Below are positions 1 through 5,796 of a DNA stretch of 5,809 bases, one piece after another; the first letter of the stretch is position 1; each line of letters opens with the position of its first letter. Position numbers and translations under genes: made by a program. Source of the DNA: a bacterium (lineage in GTDB: Bacteria > Cyanobacteriota > Vampirovibrionia > Gastranaerophilales > Gastranaerophilaceae); the NCBI GenBank assembly GCA_024408905.1, contig JAKSUP010000097.1:1-5809 (forward strand), given 5' to 3'. The notes beneath the pieces are model-generated. The model searched no databases, was not told the DNA's origin, and saw nothing but the letters and a program-made list of their open reading frames with translations.

Positions 1-396
1 TAAAACCTCAATAACTTCGCCATTAGAATCATATATTTTTAATCGTGGGATTTCTACGCCTTGTGGAGATTTAAAGCCCATCAAAAGAATAGGACCATAG
101 TCTGCAAACCCATCTTTAATTTCAAAATAAATTTCTTTTAAATTTTCGTTATCCAAAAAAGATAATGCTGCATTGTTACAAGCTTCTCTTTGAGACCAAT
201 CCTGAACTATAGTTGTTTCATCCAACAATTCATTGAGCTGTTCCTTTGTTGCTCTGACACGCTTAAATAAAGGGTCACCACCTTTGCCTATTGCGGCCGG
301 ATTATTACTACGGTTCTGTAAAATGCGTTGGTAATTGCTGTAATCTGCCGCACTTAATTGTGGTTTATTGTTATCTTGAGGTTGAAATTCGTCCAC
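1..396 (-). CDS. Hypothetical protein, N-terminal 132 codons, runs off the left edge
   Basis: Reading leftward from a GTG at 396-394, the frame stays open for 132 codons to base 1, so the C-terminus lies outside the window. A TAA three codons upstream in frame rules out an earlier start, and AAGGAG lies 9 bases before the GTG. The protein opens with a polar Gln/Asn-rich stretch (about residues 5-32). A mixed alpha/beta-looking part follows, with acidic helices around residues 50-105 and a possible beta section near the cut (Ile-Pro-Arg-Leu-Lys, then Asn-Gly-Glu). There is no signal peptide or membrane segment, so it is probably cytoplasmic. I recognise no family and assign no function. It lies 88 bases behind the ABC ATPase on the same strand with no visible terminator between them, so the two may share a transcript. 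Confidence 0.75.
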   Translation of the reverse strand, partial: MDEFQPQDNNKPQLSAADYSNYQRILQNRSNNPAAIGKGGDPLFKRVRATKEQLNELLDETTIVQDWSQREACNNAALSFLDNENLKEIYFEIKDGFADYGPILLMGFKSPQGVEIPRLKIYDSNGEVIEVL

Positions 397-405
397 GATA
401 TCTTA

Positions 406-411
406 CTCCTT
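406..411 (-). promoter_or_regulatory. Ribosome binding site fixing the GTG start of the left-edge gene
   Basis: On the minus strand this reads AAGGAG, a near-perfect Shine-Dalgarno sequence 9 bases before the GTG at 396. Together with the in-frame TAA just upstream it makes the GTG the only reasonable start. Confidence 0.75.
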
Positions 412-461
412 ATATGGAATATTACGGCACAAATTTAAAATACTTTAACAAATTTAGGTAT

Positions 462-472
462 ATTGTTACAAT
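462..472. repeat. Short perfect dyad between the two minus-strand genes
   Basis: ATTGTTACAAT is a perfect inverted repeat with 5-base arms around one central base. It lies in the 88-base gap (397-484) between the ABC ATPase and the left-edge gene. It could be a small operator, but 5-base AT-rich arms arise easily by chance. It is too short and lacks the T-run needed for an intrinsic terminator. I found no convincing -35/-10 pair in this gap. Confidence 0.2.
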
Positions 473-484
473 TATTTACAAAAA

Positions 485-1270
485 TTAGCTATAAATAAGT
501 GAGGGAATAGATGATAATAATTTTTTTGTATACTCCTCTTTCGGAAGCTTAAAAAGAGTACTCGTATAGTTTTCTTCAACCAATTTACCTTCGCACATAA
601 TCCCTGTTCTATCAGCAAGATATTTAATTACATTCATATCATGAGAAATAAATAAAATTGTAAGATTTCTTTTTAATCGTAAATCTTTTAACAGATTTAT
701 AATCTGAGCTTGAATACTGGCGTCAAGCGCACTTACCGGCTCATCTGCAATAATAAGTTTTGGATTTAAAATTAATGCTCTGGCAATCGCTATACGCTGC
801 CTTTGTCCTCCGGAAAATTCATGGGGGTATAGATTTAAACACTCACATGTTAAACCTACATCATCTAAAACTTTTTCTATGAGTTCATCTTTTTCTGCTT
901 GTTTCAGCTTAGTATTAATATCGAGTGGTTCTTGCAGAATTTGTTTGATTTTCATTTTGGGATTCAAGCTTGAATACGGGTTTTGAAAAATCATTTGAAC
1001 ATTTTTGGGGTACAAAGATTTTTCATAAGAATTTTGGTTTAATATATTTTTGCCTTCAAATAAGATTTCGCCATTTTTTGTCGAAACAAGCTTCATTACA
1101 CTTTTTGCCAACGTCGATTTACCACAACCGGATTCACCTGCAAGAGCGTATATTTCGCCTCCATATATTTTTAAAGATACGTCATTCACGGCTACAACTG
1201 TAGATTTTATATCATCTTTGATACTTTTATATTCTACTGTAAGATTTTTTAACTCTAATAATTCATTCAT
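485..1270 (-). CDS. ABC transporter ATP-binding protein, OppF/DppF/NikE-like
   Basis: This is a 261-residue cytoplasmic ATPase that would power uptake of oligopeptides, dipeptides or nickel through partner permeases. All nucleotide-binding motifs are intact: Walker A GESGCGKST (45-53), Q-loop Gln96 in FQNPYSSLNP, signature SGGQ (153-156), Walker B LIIADEP (172-178), D-loop SALD (180-183) and switch His210. The FQNPYSSLNP segment and a C-terminal YTKKLLSSIP (247-256), the counterpart of the HPYT-LL-IP motif, place it in the peptide/nickel subgroup. It stops right after that motif, so it lacks the extended tail of most OppF/DppF proteins and is closer to NikE in length. No permease, binding protein or second ATPase is in the window. 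The ATG at 1270 suits the family (Leu-Glu-x-Lys-Asn-Leu follows) but has no Shine-Dalgarno sequence. The substrate cannot be told from sequence. Confidence 0.9.
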   Translation of the reverse strand: MNELLELKNLTVEYKSIKDDIKSTVVAVNDVSLKIYGGEIYALAGESGCGKSTLAKSVMKLVSTKNGEILFEGKNILNQNSYEKSLYPKNVQMIFQNPYSSLNPKMKIKQILQEPLDINTKLKQAEKDELIEKVLDDVGLTCECLNLYPHEFSGGQRQRIAIARALILNPKLIIADEPVSALDASIQAQIINLLKDLRLKRNLTILFISHDMNVIKYLADRTGIMCEGKLVEENYTSTLFKLPKEEYTKKLLSSIPSLIYS

Positions 1271-1308
1271 AATTATATGATACCATTTTCAGAGAATAAA
1301 ATGAATGA
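1263..1308. repeat. 8-base inverted repeat spanning the ABC gene start
   Basis: TCATTCAT at 1263-1270 and its exact complement ATGAATGA at 1301-1308 are separated by 30 bases. The left arm contains the start codon of the minus-strand ABC gene, and the spacer holds its likely -10 region. It could be a regulator site, or could pair to hide the start codon in any transcript that begins further upstream. It is AT-rich, so chance is quite possible. Confidence 0.25.
1277..1285 (-). promoter_or_regulatory. Extended -10 promoter element for the ABC ATPase gene
   Basis: The minus strand reads TGGTATCAT, a TGn-extended -10 with 5 of 6 matches to TATAAT. Six bases later comes the A of the ATG at 1270, which is the normal distance to a transcription start. 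The -35 region at 17 bp spacing (TTCATT, 1305-1300) is weak, as is usual for extended -10 promoters. A perfect TATAAT overlaps at 1277-1272, but its transcript would begin inside or after the start codon. Confidence 0.45.
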
Positions 1309-1340
1309 TATTCTTGGGGTATTTAAAAAATTATTACTTT

Positions 1341-1369
1341 TTGCGAAATATCTTTATTTATAGTAAAAT
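1341..1369 (+). promoter_or_regulatory. Sigma-70-type promoter for the lpxI-lpxB-GH13-trpS run
   Basis: TTGCGA (1341-1346, 4 of 6 to consensus) and TAAAAT (1364-1369, 5 of 6) are separated by exactly 17 bases. Transcription would start near 1376, giving a leader of about 27 bases that includes the GGAGGA ribosome site. The remainder of 1271-1402 shows only the oppositely directed ABC-gene promoter. Confidence 0.6.
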
Positions 1370-1386
1370 AGACATACATGGATTTT

Positions 1387-1392
1387 GGAGGA
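1387..1392 (+). promoter_or_regulatory. Ribosome binding site of lpxI
   Basis: GGAGGA lies 10 bases before the ATG at 1403, slightly long but workable. A second purine run (AGGGG, 1398-1402) abuts the ATG and is too close to serve. The site supports the 1403 start, and the next residues lead directly into the family's Gly-Leu-Ile-Ala-Gly N-terminus. Confidence 0.6.
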
Positions 1393-1402
1393 ATATTAGG
1401 GG

Positions 1403-2218
1403 ATGTCTATCGCACTAGAGCATAAACAAGGTTTAATTGCAGGGGATGGCTTATTACCGGTTATTATGGCACAAAATGCAAAAGAAAACGGATTTGAAGT
1501 CATTGCCATTTCACTATCAAGTGATAATTATAAACAATTAAAAAAATACTGTTCAAAGGTTTATTCATTGGGACCGGGCGAAGTTCAAAAAATTGCAGAT
1601 GTAATTGAGAATGAAGAAATAAAACAATTAACATTTATAGGAAAAGTGAGCAAAACAATCCTTCTCAAACGTCCTAGATTTGATAAAAGAGCAATAGAAT
1701 TAATGAAAAAAGCAGTCCGATTAAACGACGACAAAGTTATGCTAATTATCATCGAAGAATTTGAAAAAGCCGGCGTAACTATATTGGACCAAACACTGTT
1801 TATCAAAAACTTAATGATTCCGTCAGGGGTACTTGGGAAAATACAACCGACACAAACTCAAATTGATGACGTAAATTACGGGTATTGGTTGGCTAAAGAA
1901 AGTGGAAAACTTGACGTCGGACAATCTGTTGTAGTTAAAGATAAAATGGTTATGGCAGTCGAAGCTATTGAAGGAACTGATAAATGTATTCGTCGTGGAG
2001 GCAAACTGGCACGTAAGAATGCTCGCGTGGTTAAAGTTGCAAAACCTTCTCAAGACAAGAGATTTGACATTCCGGCTATTGGCTTAAAAACACTTAAAAA
2101 TATGAGAAAAGCAAAAGCAGATTTAATAGCAGTCGAGGCCGGCGAAACTATTATTGTTGACAAGGATGAAGTAATAAAATATGCAGATAAGCATAATATT
2201 GTAGTGATGGCAGTTTAG
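1403..2218 (+). CDS. lpxI: UDP-2,3-diacylglucosamine pyrophosphatase LpxI (DUF1009 family)
   Basis: LpxI hydrolyses UDP-2,3-diacylglucosamine to lipid X (2,3-diacylglucosamine-1-phosphate) and UMP at the cytoplasmic face of the inner membrane. It replaces LpxH in lipid A synthesis. The 271 residues match the family in length and two-domain plan. The N-terminal domain starts with GLIAGDGLLPV (10-20) and includes IGKVSK (79-84). The C-terminal catalytic domain has GQSVVVKD (173-180), the hallmark VEAIEGTD (186-193), KVAKPSQDKRFDIPAIG (211-227) and AVEAGETIIVDK (243-254). Asp222 in FDIP probably corresponds to the catalytic Asp studied in Caulobacter LpxI. There is no signal peptide. It is the first gene after the promoter at 1341-1369, and its TAG is one base from the lpxB ATG, so the two are probably translated together. 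Confidence 0.95.
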   Translation: MSIALEHKQGLIAGDGLLPVIMAQNAKENGFEVIAISLSSDNYKQLKKYCSKVYSLGPGEVQKIADVIENEEIKQLTFIGKVSKTILLKRPRFDKRAIELMKKAVRLNDDKVMLIIIEEFEKAGVTILDQTLFIKNLMIPSGVLGKIQPTQTQIDDVNYGYWLAKESGKLDVGQSVVVKDKMVMAVEAIEGTDKCIRRGGKLARKNARVVKVAKPSQDKRFDIPAIGLKTLKNMRKAKADLIAVEAGETIIVDKDEVIKYADKHNIVVMAV

Positions 2219-2219
2219 T

Positions 2220-3353
2220 ATGAAGAAAATTTTTGTAATTACAGGAGAATATTCCGGCGATATCCATGCCGGCAAAGTTATTGAAATAATCAAATCTCAA
2301 AATCCCGATATTGAAGTGCAGGGAATCGGAGGAGAAAACCTCAAAAGTGCAGGAGCAACTCTGTTTTGCGACCATTCAAAAATGTCTGCTTTTGGTTTGA
2401 GTTTAAAAATTATTTTGGATCATTTATGTTTGGAAAATGATGTCTGTGAGTACATTTTAGATGAATACAAGCCCGATTTGGTGCTTTTGGTAGATTATGG
2501 CGCCTTTAATTTACGTGTAGCTAAAAAGCTTGCCAATAGTGGTATTAAAGTTGTTCATTACATTCCACCACAAGTATGGGCAAGCCGTAAGTGGAGAATT
2601 AACAAAATCAAGAAATATGTTGATAAAGTTTTATGCATATTCCCATTTGAAGTAGATATGTATAAATCAGTTGGCATTGATGTACATTATTGTGGTCATC
2701 CGTTGGTATGTCAGCTTCCGGAAAAAGCAGACAGAACAGCCTTTTTTGAAAAACACGGACTTGACACAAATCGCCCGTTAGTTTCAGTATTTCCGGGGTC
2801 AAGACCTCTTGAACTACATTTCTTTGCGTCAACATTTCTAAAATCTGCAAAACGCTTACAGAAATTACATCCCGAACTTCAGTTCTGTATTTCTCACGCA
2901 CCGAATTTAACGGATAAAATATTTGATAAGTATATCAAGGATACAGATTTTAAGGTTATTAAAGGGGAAAATCAGGCTTTATTAAGCGTTTCCGATTCAT
3001 TAATTTTAGCGTCAGGAACAGTTGCTTTGGAGGCAGCTCTTTATCAAACACCAATGATAATAGGATATAAAGGACCTTGGCTGTTATATCTTATATACCT
3101 TCTTGTCAGATGTATAAAAAATGTATCTTTGCCAAATATTATCACCGGTAAAAATATCGTTCCTGAACTTATTCAAGCAAAATTTACAATAGATAACATA
3201 ACCTATGAAACAGAACGCTTATTGTACGACAAGCCATATCGAGAGCAAACTATTAATGCCTTAGGCGAAGTCAAAACATTATTATCAGATAAATATTCAG
3301 CAAATGAAGCAGCCAATGCTATAATTACAATGCTAACCCAGGATAAAGAATGA
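2220..3353 (+). CDS. lpxB: Lipid-A-disaccharide synthase LpxB (GT19)
   Basis: LpxB joins lipid X to UDP-2,3-diacylglucosamine, releasing UDP and forming the beta-1,6 lipid A disaccharide. It is a peripheral inner-membrane enzyme with a GT-B fold. The 377 residues are the usual length. Visible landmarks are GEYSGD (9-14, usually GEASGD), VDYGAFN (91-97, usually IDxPDFN), IPPQVWASRKWR (115-126, usually with WAWR), PFE (142-144), GHP (159-161), PGSR (192-195), LASGTVALEAAL (263-274) and VSLPNIITGKNIVPEL (302-317). The hydrophobic GPWLLYLIYLLV (285-296) is a likely membrane-contact patch. The substrate-binding Asp92, Arg195 and Glu271 positions are retained. Its ATG follows the lpxI stop by one base with no good ribosome site, suggesting reinitiation. 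Its TGA overlaps the next ATG. Confidence 0.95.
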   Translation: MKKIFVITGEYSGDIHAGKVIEIIKSQNPDIEVQGIGGENLKSAGATLFCDHSKMSAFGLSLKIILDHLCLENDVCEYILDEYKPDLVLLVDYGAFNLRVAKKLANSGIKVVHYIPPQVWASRKWRINKIKKYVDKVLCIFPFEVDMYKSVGIDVHYCGHPLVCQLPEKADRTAFFEKHGLDTNRPLVSVFPGSRPLELHFFASTFLKSAKRLQKLHPELQFCISHAPNLTDKIFDKYIKDTDFKVIKGENQALLSVSDSLILASGTVALEAALYQTPMIIGYKGPWLLYLIYLLVRCIKNVSLPNIITGKNIVPELIQAKFTIDNITYETERLLYDKPYREQTINALGEVKTLLSDKYSANEAANAIITMLTQDKE

Positions 3354-3415
3354 AAAATTTCAAAATATATATAGTTTTTATAATCTTATTATTTTCAGCA
3401 AACTGCACATTTGCC
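3350..3415 (+). other. Signal peptide of the GH13 protein
   Basis: Two lysines in the first five residues are followed by a hydrophobic core, IYIVFIILLF (6-15), and a polar end leading to Thr-Phe-Ala before Gln23. This fits signal peptidase I cleavage after Ala22. Cys19 lies in Ser-Ala-Asn-Cys, which is a poor lipobox because Asn at -1 and Ser at -3 are both unfavourable. A soluble periplasmic or secreted protein is therefore more likely than a lipoprotein. Confidence 0.75.
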
Positions 3416-4876
3416 CAAGGAGGTTTACGTACACTATTCTTGAACAATAAAGCTAATATATGCAGTATAAATATTAGAAATTTTAATGCAAAGGATAAAA
3501 ATGGGAATGAAATCATTGATTTTGACGAAGAAAGTGGAAATTTCATCAATGCAATTGAAAGACTGGATGAAATTAAAGCACAAAAAATCAATGTACTTCA
3601 TGTCCTCCCGATAACACCTGTCGGAAAATTAAAAGCATTAGGGACAGCCGGTTCTTTATATGCCATGTCAGATATGTGGTCAATAAATCCCCAATTAGTT
3701 GACTTAATGTCAGAAATTCCTGCAAAAACACAAGTTAAAAACTTTATCAAGGAGTGCCACAAGCGTGGAATATATGTAATGCTGGATTTACCCAGCTGTG
3801 GCTCATATGATATGTTTTTAACACATCCTGAACTTTTTATAAAAGATAGCAAACAACTTTCAATAGTCCCTACTGATTGGACTGATGTAAGGTTACTAAA
3901 TGTTGGGAATGAGGAAAAACTAAATCAGGATGTGTTGGACGCTCATAAAAAATTTGTAGATATGGCTATTGAGCTTGGCGCCGATGGAATTAGGGCTGAT
4001 GTTGCAACTATCAAACCAGCGAATTTCTGGCACGAAATTATCACTTATACAAGAGAAAAGAATCCTGAATTTTTGTTCTTGGCAGAAGCATCCGACTCTT
4101 GGAGAGAACCACCTTCAAAATATGCCGAATTTACACCATACGATAAACTTTTAGAAACCGGATTTGACGGTTATTATGGCAGTTTCTTTAATTTAAAAGA
4201 TTGGAAATCTTCAAGAGAATTATTTGAACATATAAAATTTAATATTAAATTATTAAATTCGTATAAAACTCCTAAAAGCGTAATAATGTCATTTACAACA
4301 CACGATGAACTAAGTCCTGTTACTCAAAAAGGTGAAGACTTTTCGGTAATGATTTGCTGGCTTGATGCAACATTACCTTTTAACCCGTATTTTGTAGATG
4401 GTTTTCAATCCGGAGATATGTATTTATACCCTTGGGCAAACACAAAAGCCCCAAGAACAGAAACTGATGATGATTATTATTTTGTACACAGAGGTCAGTT
4501 AGATATTTTTAATTATTCAAGAAAACCCGGAGGCAACAGTAAATTTATAAAAAATAATTTTAAGCAATCACTTGATTTCAGGACTGAGAACATAGAATTA
4601 ATAACAAAAGGAACTTTTGATACGCTTAAATCAGACAGAGATTGCATTTTTGCATATTCAAGAAGTTACCATGGTGATACAATAATTGTTGTTGGGAATT
4701 TGGATTTTAAAAAAGCTCAAAGAAGAGTTTCTGTTAAAGTTCCCGGACTTAAGAAAAAAGGTTACTTAACAGTAATTCATGGTAATGCAAACTACAAAAC
4801 AACAAAAAACAAACTTATAACGGATATTGAACCCGGACAAGTAAAGGTTTTTAAAATAAATAATTTTTCACTATAA
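3350..4876 (+). CDS. Exported GH13 (alpha-amylase family) glycoside hydrolase or transglycosidase
   Basis: This 508-residue protein has a signal peptide, then a (beta/alpha)8 GH13 domain (about 35-400) and a C-terminal beta-sandwich (about 425-506). Near the N-terminus, Asp49, Asn51, Asn53 and Asp57 in DKNGNEIIDFD match the calcium loop of oligo-1,6-glucosidase-type enzymes. The catalytic triad is intact: nucleophile Asp217 in GIRADVA, acid/base Glu246 in FLAEAS, and Asp319 in FTTHDE, with Arg215 and His318 also kept. Region I is unusual: DLPSCG (146-151) where the family has DxxxNH. It should cut or transfer alpha-glucosidic bonds outside the cytoplasm, but the substrate and subfamily are unknown. 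The ATG overlaps the lpxB stop (ATGA) and AGGA lies 6 bases upstream, so it is translationally coupled to lipid A synthesis, which suggests a cell-envelope glycan. Confidence 0.85.
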   Translation: MKNFKIYIVFIILLFSANCTFAQGGLRTLFLNNKANICSINIRNFNAKDKNGNEIIDFDEESGNFINAIERLDEIKAQKINVLHVLPITPVGKLKALGTAGSLYAMSDMWSINPQLVDLMSEIPAKTQVKNFIKECHKRGIYVMLDLPSCGSYDMFLTHPELFIKDSKQLSIVPTDWTDVRLLNVGNEEKLNQDVLDAHKKFVDMAIELGADGIRADVATIKPANFWHEIITYTREKNPEFLFLAEASDSWREPPSKYAEFTPYDKLLETGFDGYYGSFFNLKDWKSSRELFEHIKFNIKLLNSYKTPKSVIMSFTTHDELSPVTQKGEDFSVMICWLDATLPFNPYFVDGFQSGDMYLYPWANTKAPRTETDDDYYFVHRGQLDIFNYSRKPGGNSKFIKNNFKQSLDFRTENIELITKGTFDTLKSDRDCIFAYSRSYHGDTIIVVGNLDFKKAQRRVSVKVPGLKKKGYLTVIHGNANYKTTKNKLITDIEPGQVKVFKINNFSL

Positions 4877-4878
4877 TT

Positions 4879-4905
4879 GAATATAAACAGAAGGGAATAT
4901 AAACA
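4879..4905 (+). repeat. Tandem 11-base direct repeat around the trpS ribosome site
   Basis: GAATATAAACA occurs perfectly at 4879-4889 and 4895-4905, separated by GAAGG. The second copy ends at the base before the trpS ATG, and the spacer forms the core of the Shine-Dalgarno sequence. It fills nearly all of the 29-base gap between the GH13 gene and trpS. It may be a local duplication or a binding site that controls trpS translation. Confidence 0.6.
4890..4896 (+). promoter_or_regulatory. Ribosome binding site of trpS
   Basis: GAAGGGA lies 9 bases before the ATG at 4906, and the purine run continues one base upstream. It supports independent initiation of trpS even if it is cotranscribed with the genes upstream. 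No separate promoter is evident in the 29-base gap. Confidence 0.7.
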
Positions 4906-5796
4906 ATGCGTAAAAAAATAATGTCTGGCATGCGTCCAACAGGGAAATTACATCTTGGTCATTACTTGGGTGTTATAGATAATTGGGTTAAATTACAAGA
5001 TGAATATGATTGCTATTTTTCTGTAGCTGATTGGCACGCACTAACCACAACATACGATAAGACAGAAAATTTACGACAAGATGTTTTGGATGTTGTAATG
5101 GATTGGCTGGCTTGTGGGATTGATCCTAAAAAAGCAACCATTTATGTTCAATCATTGGTTCCTGAAACAGCAGAATTACATATATATTTAAGCATGATTA
5201 CTCCTCAAAACTGGGTAGAACGCGACCCGACCTTAAAAGACATGGCAAAAATTCTTAAAACAAAAGAAGGTATGGGAACGCAAGTAAATTATGGCTTAAT
5301 GGGGTATCCTGTTTTAATGACAGCAGATATTTTAACTTTTAACGCAGATTTCGTTCCTGTTGGTATTGATCAAGTCGCACACGTTGAATTAACGAGGGAT
5401 ATCGCAAGAAGGTTTAATAATGTATACAATACAGAGTACTTTACAGAACCTCAACCATTATTAAACAATTGTTCACTTATATGTGGTTTAGACGGCAATA
5501 AAATGGGAAAATCATTTAATAACGACATAAAGATTTCTGATACAGAAGAAGTTACTGCAAAGAAAATTATGACTGCAATCACAGACAGAAGCCGAATTAG
5601 AAAAGATGATTTGGGACATCCTGACGAATGTGAAGTGGCATTCAAATATTGGAACATTTTTGGGACAGAAGAAGAAATTTCGACTGTTAGATCTGAGTGC
5701 GAACAAGGTTTAAGAGGATGCGCTGCTTGTAAACGCCAGCTTGGTGAAAAGGTTCTTCTTGAAAAACTCTATATAAACTATTTCCCTTTTAATTAG
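4906..5796 (+). CDS. trpS: Tryptophanyl-tRNA synthetase, iron-sulfur motif type, C-terminus apparently truncated
   Basis: This class Ic synthetase charges tRNA-Trp with tryptophan using ATP in the cytoplasm. The Rossmann domain carries the HIGH-type motif HLGH (16-19) within PTGKLHLGHYLG. Family segments ACGIDP (69-74), YPVLMTADIL (134-143) and VPVGIDQVAHVELTRDIA (150-167) are present. The KMSKS loop appears as KMGKS (199-203). Cys242, Cys265, Cys272 and Cys275 form C-x22-C-x6-C-x2-C, the spacing that binds a 4Fe-4S cluster near the anticodon-binding region in Thermotoga maritima TrpRS. Family members are usually about 325-335 residues, but this one is 296. The normal pattern continues to about Leu288 (base 5769), then gives way to YINYFPFN and a TAG. 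The last 35-45 residues, C-terminal helices, are missing. This may be a real truncation, an insertion junction or an assembly-edge artefact. Confidence 0.9.
   Translation: MRKKIMSGMRPTGKLHLGHYLGVIDNWVKLQDEYDCYFSVADWHALTTTYDKTENLRQDVLDVVMDWLACGIDPKKATIYVQSLVPETAELHIYLSMITPQNWVERDPTLKDMAKILKTKEGMGTQVNYGLMGYPVLMTADILTFNADFVPVGIDQVAHVELTRDIARRFNNVYNTEYFTEPQPLLNNCSLICGLDGNKMGKSFNNDIKISDTEEVTAKKIMTAITDRSRIRKDDLGHPDECEVAFKYWNIFGTEEEISTVRSECEQGLRGCAACKRQLGEKVLLEKLYINYFPFN

Noticed and set aside
291..488. Plus-strand ORF opposite the left-edge gene
   Set aside because: It lies mostly antisense to a gene with a strong ribosome site and start, has no good ribosome site of its own, and its translation looks like low-complexity noise.
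1272..1277. Perfect TATAAT on the minus strand as the ABC gene's -10
   Set aside because: It would start transcription around 1265, within or past the ATG. The overlapping TGGTATCAT places the start at 1270 and fits better.
970..1280. Two plus-strand ORFs opposite the ABC ATPase
   Set aside because: They are antisense shadows of the well-conserved nucleotide-binding motifs.
1378..1425. A 15-codon ORF with its own ATG overlapping the lpxI start, a possible leader peptide
   Set aside because: It has no ribosome site upstream, and the GGAGGA lies inside it and serves lpxI. It shows no regulatory codon run.
3395..3406. Lipobox at Cys19 of the GH13 signal peptide
   Set aside because: Ser-Ala-Asn-Cys breaks the usual Leu-(Ala/Ser)-(Gly/Ala)-Cys pattern, and Thr-Phe-Ala before Gln23 is a better signal peptidase I site.
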